From a virus: a stretch of DNA of 35,431 bases. Position 1 is the first letter of the stretch, and the number at the start of each line of letters is the position of its first letter. The stretch lies in IMG/VR virus record IMGVR_UViG_3300046740_000479, positions 1-35,431 of that record. One strand, 5' to 3'. Below, piece by piece: positions 14,180-22,804 of the stretch. Under the pieces are notes generated by a model, which saw nothing but the letters and a program-made list of their open reading frames with translations, was not told the DNA's origin and did not search any database. The translations under genes and the position numbers were made by a program.

Positions 14180-16123
14180 TCAGGCGAACCGGCTGAAATC
14201 CCATTTGCCGTACGTGGCGTTGTCGAAAATCATGTAGCTGGCACCACCACCGGACGGGTCGTCGGTTTCTGACGGCGACAAGAAGTAGGTCACCGTGTAC
14301 TCGCCGTCGGCGGTGGCGCGGTGCGAAATACCTTCGATGAGTACGTCGTGGGAGATCGGCGCGCCGACACCTTGCGGCCGATGTTTGACGGTGACCTTGT
14401 CGGTCAGTTGGAGATCGCGGACGAGCGGAAACAGGTTCGAAGGATCGCGGCGCGGTTTGACCTCGAGGCTGGTGACCCGCAGACGTGGCTGGGCGAAGTT
14501 GGCGAGGCGCCTATCTGCCAAGGCGCGCATCGCGGCCTCGTCCACGAGGAGGAGGTCATCGAGTTGTTCGCCGACTTCGAGATGATCCGTTATCGAGGTC
14601 GCGTCGCTCGCGGTGTAGCTCGTCCCGTTGATACTCGTCGCCACGATCTTGTTGCGTACGAACGTCGTCGAGTAGTCGAACGCGATGCCCGAGTAGCGGG
14701 CTTCGACACTCAAGGCGTTGGCATCACCGAACGTCGCCGACGATGCCAAGGTGATCGTGTAGTTCTGGTCGCGGAACACGGCGATCCCGGTCTTGTCGAT
14801 GTAGAACCGGCCTTGTTCGCTGCGTTCGACCTTCTTGATGAAGTCGAGAGCCGACTGTCCTCTGAGATCCCCGGTCACGACCGCCGCGGTTCCCGCCGCG
14901 ATGGTCCGGTCAGCAGTCGGCCATCCGGCGATATCGAGGGCTTTCGTGACGATCGTCCCCGACGCGCTGCCGGTACCAAACCCGAAAGGCGCCGTGTCGG
15001 CACCATACAGACCGGCAAAGCTGTGGACGGCTACTCGGGCAGCGCTCAACGCGGTTCCGTAAACCGACAACTCGTCGAGGACGCCCGTGAAGGCCGAGAT
15101 GCCGGTGGCAGTCAACGCTCTCGGCAACACGATCGATGATTCACCGGGATTCGGAGGTGTCCCGCTGACACTGCCGCTGGTGCTGACACCGTCGAAGTAG
15201 AGCGTTATCGCCGTCGAGGTGAACGTGGCGACGATGTGGACGTTGTAGCCGATGTGTCCGACACTGACCGGTTTGAACGCCGACATCGTGAAGGTCGAAG
15301 CGTTGTTGCGGTACTCGACAAATACGCCACCGCCGACACCGCCGATGATCTGGAACCAGATCCGTTTGTCCAGATCGGCGAGCGGTGGGGTGCTCAACTG
15401 GAACGGGATCACCGCGTTGGTCGGGGTGATCGTGTCCCCCGGTGTCTCGTACCAGAACTCGATGGTGAACGGGAAGTTCGGCCACGGCACGTTCTGTTTG
15501 CTGAGCGCGTCGCCGGTGGCGAAGAACGTGGCCTTGCCGGAGCCGAGCGGGATTCCGTCGACAACCGCAGTCGATGCCCCGGACAGGCCGCCGGCGTGAC
15601 CGGGTGCCGAATCGTAGAACGACTCGCCGTTGGCGTCGCCGAGCCGGTACCACATGAGCGGGTTGTCCTGGCGTACTTCGTATTCGTAGAGCGAGACGAG
15701 TTTGACGTCTTGGAGGACAGAGAACCCGTCGACGGCGTTCACGGTGACCGTGGCGTCGCTGGTGTTGAGATCGTAGGTTTGGGGCCAGCCGAGCAGATAG
15801 CCGGTGTACTGCGGGACGAACACGCTACCGACGTACGACGTCGAGATCCGGACCCGTTTGCGGGGTAACAGTTTGCCGTAATACGGGCCGGAGGCGTGGT
15901 TCGGGTCGTAGTCACGGTCACGGTTCCCGAGTACGAACGTGGCGGTGCCCGGCTGGTAGTCGTCGAAGTTCGTGGCGCGTCCGGTGTGGATCTCGACGGA
16001 TCGCACATCGGTCGAGACGTCGGTCCACACGGTGGCGCCCAACGCGACCGATGGTGCAGAGTCGAAGGCGATCTCGAGTTTGATCCGGTAGCCGGCGAAC
16101 CCGAGAACCCAACTGCTAGCCAT
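14180..16123 (-). CDS. Tail-tip (Tal/Dit-like) protein with inserted LamG domain
   Basis: 647 residues, TGATG overlap with the tape measure. Residues 1-145 resemble a siphovirus tail-associated protein (NFDDYQPGTATFVLGNRDRD). Residues about 155-375 form a concanavalin/LamG-like domain (LMWYRLGDANGE, FTIEFWYETP, ITLYFDGV, LDELSVYG), a carbohydrate-binding fold. The C-terminal 270 residues return to the tail-protein fold (QGRFYIDKTGIAVF, VTYFLSPSE). The LamG insertion could bind host surface glycans. Confidence 0.8.
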   Translation of the reverse strand: MASSWVLGFAGYRIKLEIAFDSAPSVALGATVWTDVSTDVRSVEIHTGRATNFDDYQPGTATFVLGNRDRDYDPNHASGPYYGKLLPRKRVRISTSYVGSVFVPQYTGYLLGWPQTYDLNTSDATVTVNAVDGFSVLQDVKLVSLYEYEVRQDNPLMWYRLGDANGESFYDSAPGHAGGLSGASTAVVDGIPLGSGKATFFATGDALSKQNVPWPNFPFTIEFWYETPGDTITPTNAVIPFQLSTPPLADLDKRIWFQIIGGVGGGVFVEYRNNASTFTMSAFKPVSVGHIGYNVHIVATFTSTAITLYFDGVSTSGSVSGTPPNPGESSIVLPRALTATGISAFTGVLDELSVYGTALSAARVAVHSFAGLYGADTAPFGFGTGSASGTIVTKALDIAGWPTADRTIAAGTAAVVTGDLRGQSALDFIKKVERSEQGRFYIDKTGIAVFRDQNYTITLASSATFGDANALSVEARYSGIAFDYSTTFVRNKIVATSINGTSYTASDATSITDHLEVGEQLDDLLLVDEAAMRALADRRLANFAQPRLRVTSLEVKPRRDPSNLFPLVRDLQLTDKVTVKHRPQGVGAPISHDVLIEGISHRATADGEYTVTYFLSPSETDDPSGGGASYMIFDNATYGKWDFSRFA

Positions 16124-18903
16124 CAGGCAGCCTGGCCGCCGGCTTTGAGAAAGTCGCGGCGGGCCTGTTCGATGATCCGACCGAACGCGATGGTGTCGGT
16201 ACCCGGCGCCACGTTGATCGTCCAGCTGTAACTCGTCGTACCACCACGCGACCACGACGTCGGAGCAGACGCAGAGTTCGTCGGCGCGCCGACCGGCACC
16301 ACCCGTTCCCCGCCGTGCACGAGGGCGAGCATCGATTGACCGACCGGTCCGGGGACCGTTCCACCCGTCGCGAAATGAGGTACACCGCCACCGGGAGCAA
16401 CCCGCGCGCCGTACCCTGCCGCACCACCACCAGGGACGCCGTTGTAAATGTTCAACGACGCCACCGCCGCGTCCGCGGCGGCAGCCTGATCCTTCAACTG
16501 CTGTATGTGCGCGTCCACCGCGACCGCCAGAGCAGAACCGGGAGCCAACGTCTTCTCGATGTTCGTCAGTGAGGTGACCTGCGCGTCGAGCGAGTCACGC
16601 ACGTTCCACGAGAGCCCGGCCTCTTTCTTCAGGATCTCCTGCTCGGCGGCGTGCGTCGACGCGCTGTCGTTGATCGCCCGTTGCACGTCCTCGTAGGCGG
16701 TCTTCTTGTCCTGCTCCGAATGGATCACCGTGCGCGTCGTCGCGTCGTAGTCCTTCTGCGCGTCCGTCACGTCCTGCAACGCTGCCGCCTGCTCGTCCGC
16801 GCTGGCGGAAGAACCCTTGATCACCTTGTCGTAGGCCATCTGCGCCTCGGTGAGCGAGATGGTGGCCTTGCGGCGCTCGAGGTCCGGTGCGCGGCCGGGA
16901 TGCTGAATCGAGTCGGTGTAGGCAAGCTGCGCCTCAGCCAACGCGATCTGCGCTTTCTCCTTGTCGAGGTCGGACGCCGGCGTCACCTTCAACGAGTCGT
17001 TGTACTTCTCCTTCGCCTTCGTCAACCGGTCCTGGGCTTTGGCGACGTCGTCGAGGTTGGGCGGGGTTCCACGCAGCATCTCGTTGTACTTGGCGATGGC
17101 GTCCGACACCCGTTGGTCGGCGTCGACCGACGACAGGTGAGCCGAGTTGGCGTCGAGCGCGGCAGAAACCTCGTCGTCGATGCCCTTGCGGAGTTTGTCG
17201 ACGGCGTCGAGCTGATCCTGGTAGCTCTTGACGAGCCGGTCGGTTTGGTCGATCCGGTCTTGGTCGACCTTGTTCTGAGCCGCCGTAGCGTCGGTCAGGT
17301 GGTTGACGTAGTTCACGCCTTCCTTGTCGGCTTCGGCGACGAGGTTCAAGTTGTCGGACAGCGGGCCGGAGATCTGAGCCATGTAGGTGAGGTTCGCGGC
17401 GGCTTGTCTCGCCGAGTAGGACAGCCCGTCCGCTGCGGTGGCGGCACCATCGGTTCCGTCGGCCAACGCTTTCGTCGCCGCCGTGGCGAGATCCGCGCCG
17501 GAGGCGAGATCGGCGAGAACTTTCGGGGTCAATCCGAACGAGTCAACGAAATGTTGCGCCGATTTGTTACCGAGCTCGGCTTCACCGCCGATGGCGCCGA
17601 GCGCGTCGATCGTCTGCTGATAGTCCTGCGGCGATGTCTGCTGGATCTTGCCGAGTGCTTCTTTCAGGGTCGCCAGGTTTATCGCCGCTTCACTCGCCGA
17701 AAGGGTGACGTGGCCGAGGCCGTTCTTCAAACCGTCGAACGCCTGCGACGTCAAACCTTTGGAACTTTCGAGACTGTTCGTCAACTGAACCAACGCGTTG
17801 ATACTGTCGGCCGTCTCGTCGACCGTGCCCCGAGCGGCGTGCGTAGAAACGACGAACTGGTCCATCGCCGTCTTCGCCTTGCCGGTGTTCTGTGTCACCG
17901 CGTCGAGTGCCTGCAAAGCGGTGATCGCGATACCGATCGCGCCGATACCGATCGCCGCGCCTTTGGCGGCGGTCCCGAAGCTGTTCAGTGCACCGGTGGC
18001 GTCGGTGAACCGGTCCCGCATCTTGATCGCCTGCCCGGCGACGAGGGAGATACCACCGACGAGTCCGACGGCGGCGGTACCCAACGCAAGGAACTGGCCG
18101 ACCGCACCGTTGGTCACCTTGTCGGCTTTTCCGATGGCGTCGACGGCGGCGCCGAGTCCGTCGGCGAACCGGCCGATGAGTGGGGCGGCACCTTTACCGA
18201 TGGCGATACCGAGGCCGTCGACCGAGTCGCGTAGATGGTCAAGTTCGTCCCGATACGTTTTCGCGGCGTTGACAGCGCTGTCATCGACGATTTTGGCGCC
18301 GGCAACATCGGCGAGTCTGGCTGTCAGATCGGCGGAACCCTGGCCGATGATGTTCGCCATCTGCTGCCAGCCACGACCGAGAAGAGCGACGGCGGTGGTC
18401 TGACGTAGGGCCGGGTCTTGTATGGCGTTAAGCGAATCGACGACCTTTAGGAACGTGGCGTTGACGTCCACAGCGCCGCTCTTCGTCTTGACGATCGTCG
18501 CGCCGATCTGGTTGAACAGTTGCGGGGTTGTCTCGGCCGCCTTGTTCAGTTTCCCGAGCGCCAGTTCGACGGTCGATGTTTCGACGCCGAGATCTTTCGA
18601 CACTTCGATCCACCGTGACGCCGCCTCGACGGACAGGCCGGTGGCTATCGACATGTGGTTGGCGGCGAGCGCGAGGTCTTCGAAGTTGCCGGCGAGTTTC
18701 GTCAGACCGGTCCCGGCTGCCGCGGCGACGGCGATGCCGGCAGTTCCGACCTTCGTGAGCCCGGTGGAGATCTTGTCGAGCGACGCCGTGGCTTTCGATT
18801 GTGCTTTGGTGGCGGCGTCGCCGAGATGGTCGAGCCCGGCGATCGCGTCTTTCGGGTCGGCGTCGAGGACCAGTCGAAACTTCTTGACGAAATCGCCGGC
18901 CAT
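16123..18903 (-). CDS. Tape measure protein
   Basis: 926 residues, mostly alpha-helical, alanine- and lysine-rich. The N-terminus (MAGDFVKKFRLVLDADPKDA) and alternating hydrophobic segments near residues 270-340 are typical of siphovirus tape measures. A long charged coiled coil spans about 540-770 and a Gly-rich end carries FATGGTVPGPVGQSMLALVH, the usual tape-measure C-terminal signature. The protein sets tail length and is ejected with DNA; by the rule of about 1.5 angstrom per residue the tail would be near 140 nm. No peptidoglycan hydrolase motif is evident. Confidence 0.92.
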   Translation of the reverse strand: MAGDFVKKFRLVLDADPKDAIAGLDHLGDAATKAQSKATASLDKISTGLTKVGTAGIAVAAAAGTGLTKLAGNFEDLALAANHMSIATGLSVEAASRWIEVSKDLGVETSTVELALGKLNKAAETTPQLFNQIGATIVKTKSGAVDVNATFLKVVDSLNAIQDPALRQTTAVALLGRGWQQMANIIGQGSADLTARLADVAGAKIVDDSAVNAAKTYRDELDHLRDSVDGLGIAIGKGAAPLIGRFADGLGAAVDAIGKADKVTNGAVGQFLALGTAAVGLVGGISLVAGQAIKMRDRFTDATGALNSFGTAAKGAAIGIGAIGIAITALQALDAVTQNTGKAKTAMDQFVVSTHAARGTVDETADSINALVQLTNSLESSKGLTSQAFDGLKNGLGHVTLSASEAAINLATLKEALGKIQQTSPQDYQQTIDALGAIGGEAELGNKSAQHFVDSFGLTPKVLADLASGADLATAATKALADGTDGAATAADGLSYSARQAAANLTYMAQISGPLSDNLNLVAEADKEGVNYVNHLTDATAAQNKVDQDRIDQTDRLVKSYQDQLDAVDKLRKGIDDEVSAALDANSAHLSSVDADQRVSDAIAKYNEMLRGTPPNLDDVAKAQDRLTKAKEKYNDSLKVTPASDLDKEKAQIALAEAQLAYTDSIQHPGRAPDLERRKATISLTEAQMAYDKVIKGSSASADEQAAALQDVTDAQKDYDATTRTVIHSEQDKKTAYEDVQRAINDSASTHAAEQEILKKEAGLSWNVRDSLDAQVTSLTNIEKTLAPGSALAVAVDAHIQQLKDQAAAADAAVASLNIYNGVPGGGAAGYGARVAPGGGVPHFATGGTVPGPVGQSMLALVHGGERVVPVGAPTNSASAPTSWSRGGTTSYSWTINVAPGTDTIAFGRIIEQARRDFLKAGGQAA

Positions 18904-18907
18904 CAGA

Positions 18908-19393
18908 TCACCGCCAGACGTCTTTGAACGCGGACACGATCGTTGGGTCGAGGATCTCTTGCGGCATCCGTTCGACCTCTGCCATCGCCGTTTCCCACGG
19001 GTGCCCGACCGGGCGTTGCCCTTTGCGGATCACATACGGGCGGGGACCGTACGGTGTCGACAGGAGTTGCGCGCGACGGTTCCGGCCACGGCCAAGAAGT
19101 TTCCGTTCGATCCGCCAGGTCTTCGTTGAACCTTCGTTGACGATTGCCCAGAATCCAGGCGGCGTGCCTTGAACGAAGTGTTGCGCTAATCGGGCGTTGA
19201 GGTGCACGGGCTTACGGGTGCGACGAGCTCGAATGTAGAACGGTTGCCCTGCGGCGACAATCACCTTGCGAGCCCATATGCCTGACTCGCGAACGCATCC
19301 CTTGCTGGCCTCGTCGAGCCGATCGACGGTCTTGGTCATCAGCTCGGGGATCGTCGTTCCGTCGAGAGCCCGGAACACCGCAGACGCGCTCAT
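18908..19393 (-). CDS. Putative HK97 gp10-like tail completion protein
   Basis: 161 residues from an ATG with AGGAG 6 bases upstream. A helical N-terminus is followed by basic beta segments, with PWETAMAEVERMP near the end, the general plan of gp10-like head-tail or tail-completion proteins. Its place between the chaperone frameshift gene and the tape measure is unusual, since gp10-like genes normally precede the major tail gene, so the call is tentative. Confidence 0.5.
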   Translation of the reverse strand: MSASAVFRALDGTTIPELMTKTVDRLDEASKGCVRESGIWARKVIVAAGQPFYIRARRTRKPVHLNARLAQHFVQGTPPGFWAIVNEGSTKTWRIERKLLGRGRNRRAQLLSTPYGPRPYVIRKGQRPVGHPWETAMAEVERMPQEILDPTIVSAFKDVWR

Positions 19394-19402
19394 TGGGTTC
19401 TC

Positions 19403-19552
19403 CTAGTCCGGTGGTGGTATCGCGCCCATGAGGAGCTGTAGGTCACGCCACGACTGTTTGCGGGTGACGGTCGGCGGCCAGTTCCACGGGGCTTTCGAGA
19501 AGGCGACTAGCCAGTCGTCGCCATCTCTGCCGCCGGTAGCCCCGATTTTGGG
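19403..19552 (-). CDS. Tail assembly chaperone, frameshift extension (T part)
   Basis: Read only after a -1 shift at CCCAAAA. It adds 47 residues (beginning IGATGGRDGD and ending LLMGAIPPPD) to the first 94 residues of the preceding frame, giving a 141-residue fusion. It has no credible start of its own. In siphoviruses both the short G and the long G-T proteins coat the tape measure during tail assembly; the next downstream genes are tail completion and tape measure, as expected. Confidence 0.85.
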   Translation of the reverse strand, partial: PKIGATGGRDGDDWLVAFSKAPWNWPPTVTRKQSWRDLQLLMGAIPPPD

Positions 19553-19827
19553 AGGCCTTCCGCGTGTTCGGTGGGCAGGTCGTCGTCGACGAGCTCGAGC
19601 ATGTCGAAGATGACCCGCACCGACGGCAGATCCGGGGTCGGGACACCGAGCTTCCTGGCGGCGGCGGCGACGACCGCTTTCGCCACCGCCGCGGACTGGA
19701 GCGGGGCGTCGATGCACGACAACCAAGAGATGCCGTTGGCGGTGCCGATCGTTTCGCAATCCTCGATCGGCAGATCGAACAAGAAGAGCTTCTTGCCGCC
19801 GATGTTGGCTTGGAACACCTTCGGCAT
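19507..19827 (-). CDS. Tail assembly chaperone (G part)
   Basis: 106 residues starting directly after the major tail protein stop. Helical, moderately acidic sequence with FDMLELVDDDLPTEHAEG before the slip site. Position between the major tail and tape measure genes plus the slippery heptamer identify it as the short chaperone. Ends with a TAG at 19509-19507 when no shift occurs. Confidence 0.85.
   Translation of the reverse strand: MPKVFQANIGGKKLFLFDLPIEDCETIGTANGISWLSCIDAPLQSAAVAKAVVAAAARKLGVPTPDLPSVRVIFDMLELVDDDLPTEHAEGLPKSGLPAAEMATTG
19546..19552 (-). other. Programmed -1 frameshift site CCCAAAA
   Basis: On the minus strand the zero-frame codons are CTC CCA AAA, an exact X XXY YYZ heptamer. 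Slipping back one base leads into the frame that stays open to 19403. The zero frame ends 37 bases after the heptamer. Confidence 0.88.
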
Positions 19828-20229
19828 CTAGCCGACCCGGATGATCGACGACGCCGCCACCCAGTTCGAGCTCGTCGTCACCGCCGAGGAGACAGCGCCG
19901 GCGGTCGAGAAGTCGGGGAACACCGTCCCGAAGAAGTAGGTGCCGGGCGCCTGCGAAATGTTCGGGTACAGATAGAACTTGCGGGCGACGCCATCGGCGG
20001 CGGCCGTGTAGGCCTGCTGGGTGGCGTCGTCGAAGAACCCGGTGAACGTCCCCGACGCGTCGGGGAGGCCGACGACGTACGCCTTGTTCGTGTCACCGAA
20101 CGAGGTGACGTCCTGTTTGTCGGTGACGGCGTTGAACGTCCACGCCGACTGGAACGCGACCGCCTCAGCCGTACCGGCCGACGTGATCGCCATGTAGACG
20201 CGGCCTCGAGCACCGTGTTCTCTTGCCAT
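19828..20229 (-). CDS. Major tail tube protein
   Basis: 133 residues from an ATG with AGGAGG 6 bases upstream, one of the strongest ribosome sites in the window and expected for an abundant virion protein. Beta-rich sequence (VAFQSAWTFNAVTDKQDVTS, TFTGFFDDATQQAY, GTYFFGTVFPDFS) fits the siphovirus tube-protein fold. The chaperone gene follows immediately. A glycosyltransferase precedes it directly, so the tube may be a glycosylation substrate. Confidence 0.85.
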   Translation of the reverse strand: MAREHGARGRVYMAITSAGTAEAVAFQSAWTFNAVTDKQDVTSFGDTNKAYVVGLPDASGTFTGFFDDATQQAYTAAADGVARKFYLYPNISQAPGTYFFGTVFPDFSTAGAVSSAVTTSSNWVAASSIIRVG

Positions 20230-20238
20230 ATCGGCCTC

Positions 20239-21258
20239 CTAGGCCTTGTCGATGATGCGGAGTAGCTGGGCGGCATTGTGTGCAAACGTGCGGCGCGCCA
20301 CCGCCACACGAGCCCGGCGGCCGAGCTCGGCCGCACGAGAAGGGTCCGACACCAGCCACCGCAGACGGCTTTCCAGCTCTTCGGCGGTGTCGTAGGTCGG
20401 GAGAAACGGAAACAGCTCATCGGACTCGGGGCGAGGGTCACGCACGAACGGCAGCCCACACGCCGCCATCTCGATCTCACGCGGCCCACAGGCGACACCG
20501 TCGGCGTGGGCGCCGTCGTGGTGTTCCTGCCGGTAACAGTTGAACCCGGCCACCGACGACCGGTACAGGTCGGCGGTGTCGGTGTTCTCCATGCAGGCCT
20601 GCGGGTCGTCGAGGAGGTACTTGTTCAGGTCGGAATCTTCGGGGAGGTACTGCCAGTTCCCACCCAAGCGCAGATCGAGGCCGGACCAGTCGACCTGCTC
20701 GAGGAGTTCGATACGTGACGGGAACCCGGTCCCACAGAACCCGACACCCGAGCGGGACTGGCTGCCGGGGTAATGGGTGAGCGGGTCGAAGGCGTGACCG
20801 ATGTAATGCGTGTTCGGGTTGACGAGACGGAAAGCGTCGAGGTTCACCGGGTCGTTGACGATGACCGTGTCGAACGCCTCGGCCTGTTTCAGGTGGCGTT
20901 CGTCCTCGTAGGGGGACTCGGTGCAGAGCAGCACCATGTGCATCCCACGGTCCCGCAACCGTTCGACGACGGTCGGGGACACGAAGGTGCCCATGACCAT
21001 GATGACGACGTCGGGCCACCAGAGGAACGCCGAGGAGTAGATCCCGTTGATCGCCATGTGCATCGCCGTTTGCGCGTCGAACGCTTTCGGCATGTCACCG
21101 TTTTCGAGGCTGACGTGCGCGGCACTGTAGAAGTCGAGCCGGTTGTCCAGGTTGAAGTCGGCGACTCCGACACCGGCCTGGCCGAGCCCACGGACCCACC
21201 CGTTGTACACATCCGCGACCGAGTAGTGCGGACCGGGGTGGACCATGAGCACACGCAT
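20239..21258 (-). CDS. CgeB-like glycosyltransferase
   Basis: 339 residues; the ATG follows the previous stop without a gap. The C-terminal half has the GT-B hallmarks of the YkvP/CgeB-type family (EIEMAACGLPFVRD, then a GRRARVAVARRTFAHNAAQL helix). The N-terminal half is a Rossmann-like acceptor domain (MRVLMVHPGPHYSVADVYNG). It should transfer a sugar from a nucleotide-sugar. It ends 9 bases before the major tail gene in a virion operon, so glycosylation of virion proteins is the likely job; modification of host envelope sugars is the alternative. Confidence 0.85.
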   Translation of the reverse strand: MRVLMVHPGPHYSVADVYNGWVRGLGQAGVGVADFNLDNRLDFYSAAHVSLENGDMPKAFDAQTAMHMAINGIYSSAFLWWPDVVIMVMGTFVSPTVVERLRDRGMHMVLLCTESPYEDERHLKQAEAFDTVIVNDPVNLDAFRLVNPNTHYIGHAFDPLTHYPGSQSRSGVGFCGTGFPSRIELLEQVDWSGLDLRLGGNWQYLPEDSDLNKYLLDDPQACMENTDTADLYRSSVAGFNCYRQEHHDGAHADGVACGPREIEMAACGLPFVRDPRPESDELFPFLPTYDTAEELESRLRWLVSDPSRAAELGRRARVAVARRTFAHNAAQLLRIIDKA

Positions 21259-21591
21259 TCAGCTACCCCGACGCTTGATGTCATAACGCATGCCATCAGC
21301 GAGGCCTCTGATCGTGGCGAGATCCTCGAGCAACCTCTTAGCCAGGTCGGCGGTTATCGCATGTGTGTCGGCCTCGTAACGCAGACGGCTGATCTCATCG
21401 AGTGCCCGCACCACTTCGGCGCCCAACCCGTCGCGCCCGACGATCGAGTACAACAGCGGGTAATCCTCACCAATAGGAGGAGGATTAGGGGCACGGTTAA
21501 CTTCTTTCGGAGGATTGCGACTGTCGGGGACGGTCACCTCGATCGAGCCGTAACGTTCGATCTGCTTCTGAATCTCGGCAGGCACACGCAC
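21259..21591 (-). CDS. Unknown protein of the head-tail region
   Basis: 110 residues from a GTG at 21591 that overlaps the upstream stop (TAGTG). A helical C-terminal half (ALDEISRLRYEADTHAITAD) follows a proline-rich middle (PNPPPIGEDYP). Not recognised. Position between head-tail joining genes and a glycosyltransferase suggests a virion or assembly role. Confidence 0.6.
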   Translation of the reverse strand: MRVPAEIQKQIERYGSIEVTVPDSRNPPKEVNRAPNPPPIGEDYPLLYSIVGRDGLGAEVVRALDEISRLRYEADTHAITADLAKRLLEDLATIRGLADGMRYDIKRRGS

Positions 21592-21803
21592 TAGAACCCC
21601 TTGGAAGCGACCGACATCGAGGGAACCTCGTCGGCATCGAGAACATCGACCAGCGCGCTTTCCGGCCACATCGAGCCGGAATGCTTCGTGCGCCAGACGA
21701 CGACGAGATGACGATCCGGCACCGGCTTACAGTTGATGAGCGTGCCGAAATCTCTGACGACGTCACCGGTTTCGAGTTCGGATGCTTTGCGTTGAACCCA
21801 CAT
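21591..21803 (-). CDS. Small protein, possible head-closure protein
   Basis: 70 residues starting MWVQRKASELETGDVVRDFG, with beta strands DRHLVVVWRT and a DVLDADEV end. The small beta-barrel look and its place between tail terminator and major tail genes resemble head-closure or stopper proteins, but a small SH3-like regulator is equally possible. Confidence 0.5.
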   Translation of the reverse strand: MWVQRKASELETGDVVRDFGTLINCKPVPDRHLVVVWRTKHSGSMWPESALVDVLDADEVPSMSVASKGF

Positions 21804-21805
21804 GA

Positions 21806-21907
21806 CTAGCTGTCGGCTTCCTCTTCGACAGTCTCGGCGGCCTCGTCGTCACCCTCCTCGGCGGCCTCTTCGACGACTTCCGGTTCGGTGGTTTCGATCT
21901 CCGACAT
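21806..21907 (-). CDS. Tiny highly acidic protein
   Basis: 33 residues with about half Asp or Glu and no basic residue. GGGAAGGG lies upstream of the ATG. It is one of two tiny charged genes interleaved with the head-tail joining and sugar-modification genes. Function unknown; it may be a flexible partner or DNA mimic. Confidence 0.55.
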   Translation of the reverse strand: MSEIETTEPEVVEEAAEEGDDEAAETVEEEADS

Positions 21908-21909
21908 GG

Positions 21910-22299
21910 TTAGAACCCTTCCCTTCCGATAGTGACGGCAGTTTCGGCGACGAGCGCGTCGATGCCGTCGGCGTAACCGATAGTCCAGTTGACCGGACCG
22001 ACCCGCCCGGCGGCGGCCAGCGCCTCGTCGACGGCGTCGACGACAACGTCCAAACCTTTCTGGGCGTCCTCCGGTACCGAGATCTTCGTCTCGTAGTAGA
22101 CACGCACCGCGAACAGGAACAGCCACTCGGTCGGGTCGAACCCGGTGGCGAAGACCGACACGACCGCCGGCCCGGTTGTCTCGGCGATGGCCGGTTCGTA
22201 ATCGAACACCTGTTGCACCGCTTCGAGAGCGTTTATGGCGTCGACGTCGAGGGCGGCGAACAGGTAGGCGCGGGCATCAGCAAACGACAGGATCGCCAC
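21910..22299 (-). CDS. Putative tail terminator protein
   Basis: 129 residues from a GTG at 22299 with GGAGG 7 bases upstream; the frame is open to 22344 but inside the preceding gene. Alpha/beta sequence (VRVYYETKISVPEDAQKGLD, AVDEALAAAGRVGPVNW) resembles tail terminator/neck proteins that cap the tail tube. It lies between the head-tail connector and major tail gene, the normal place. Confidence 0.6.
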   Translation of the reverse strand: MAILSFADARAYLFAALDVDAINALEAVQQVFDYEPAIAETTGPAVVSVFATGFDPTEWLFLFAVRVYYETKISVPEDAQKGLDVVVDAVDEALAAAGRVGPVNWTIGYADGIDALVAETAVTIGREGF

Positions 22300-22303
22300 C
22301 GGG

Positions 22304-22801
22304 TCACCTCCACGCGACGCAGCGGGTGTCGTCGCCGGCGACATCGACGGCGAACTTCGCCCATTCCTGCTCGGTCAACCAGCCCGTGAGTTCGTCGGAG
22401 GACACGTTGCGGTAATGCTCACCGTCGCGCAACGGTCCACCGTCGACCGCCGAGTGTTCCGCCCGTCCGACACCGGCACACGTCATGATCAACTTCCCGC
22501 CGAGGTGCAGCACGTCGAACGCCTTGGCGAGCAGAGCAGCGGGGTCGGTGTCGTGCTCGAGCACTTCGCAGCAGATGACGACGTCGGCGAGCTGGTCGAC
22601 CATCTCGACCTCACGGAAATCGGCGACCATGTCGACACCGGGCCCGGCTTCGATGTCGATGCCGAGGTATTGGGCGTAGGGGAACAGGCCGCGGACCGAG
22701 CCGTTGACGTTACGGCTGCCGCATTCGACCACGATGCCGGTGGTACCGGAGACATCCTCGCAATGCTCGTCGACATAGAGGAACGCGGCGGTGTGCATCA
22801 C
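22304..22801 (-). CDS. SAM-dependent methyltransferase (type 11-like)
   Basis: 165 residues from a GTG at 22801 (ATG at 22798 also possible). Class I fold: VVECGSRNVNGSVRGLFP is motif I, GIDIEAGPGVDMVAD motif II, DVVICCEVLEHD motif IV/V and LHLGGKLIMTCAG the following strand. Typical substrates are sugars, lipids and small molecules, not DNA. It sits between the connector and tail terminator genes in a region with two glycosyltransferases, so O-methylation of a transferred sugar is plausible. Confidence 0.85.
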   Translation of the reverse strand: MMHTAAFLYVDEHCEDVSGTTGIVVECGSRNVNGSVRGLFPYAQYLGIDIEAGPGVDMVADFREVEMVDQLADVVICCEVLEHDTDPAALLAKAFDVLHLGGKLIMTCAGVGRAEHSAVDGGPLRDGEHYRNVSSDELTGWLTEQEWAKFAVDVAGDDTRCVAWR

Positions 22802-22804
22802 GGC

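Noticed and set aside
16651-18234. 527-residue plus-strand open frame
   Set aside because: Antisense shadow of the tape measure gene, with Arg-rich composition and no recognisable domain.
21591-21803. Toxin-antitoxin pair with 21806-21907
   Set aside because: The 70-residue gene has no toxin motif and the acidic 33-mer is not an antitoxin-like DNA binder; position fits the head-tail joining region better.
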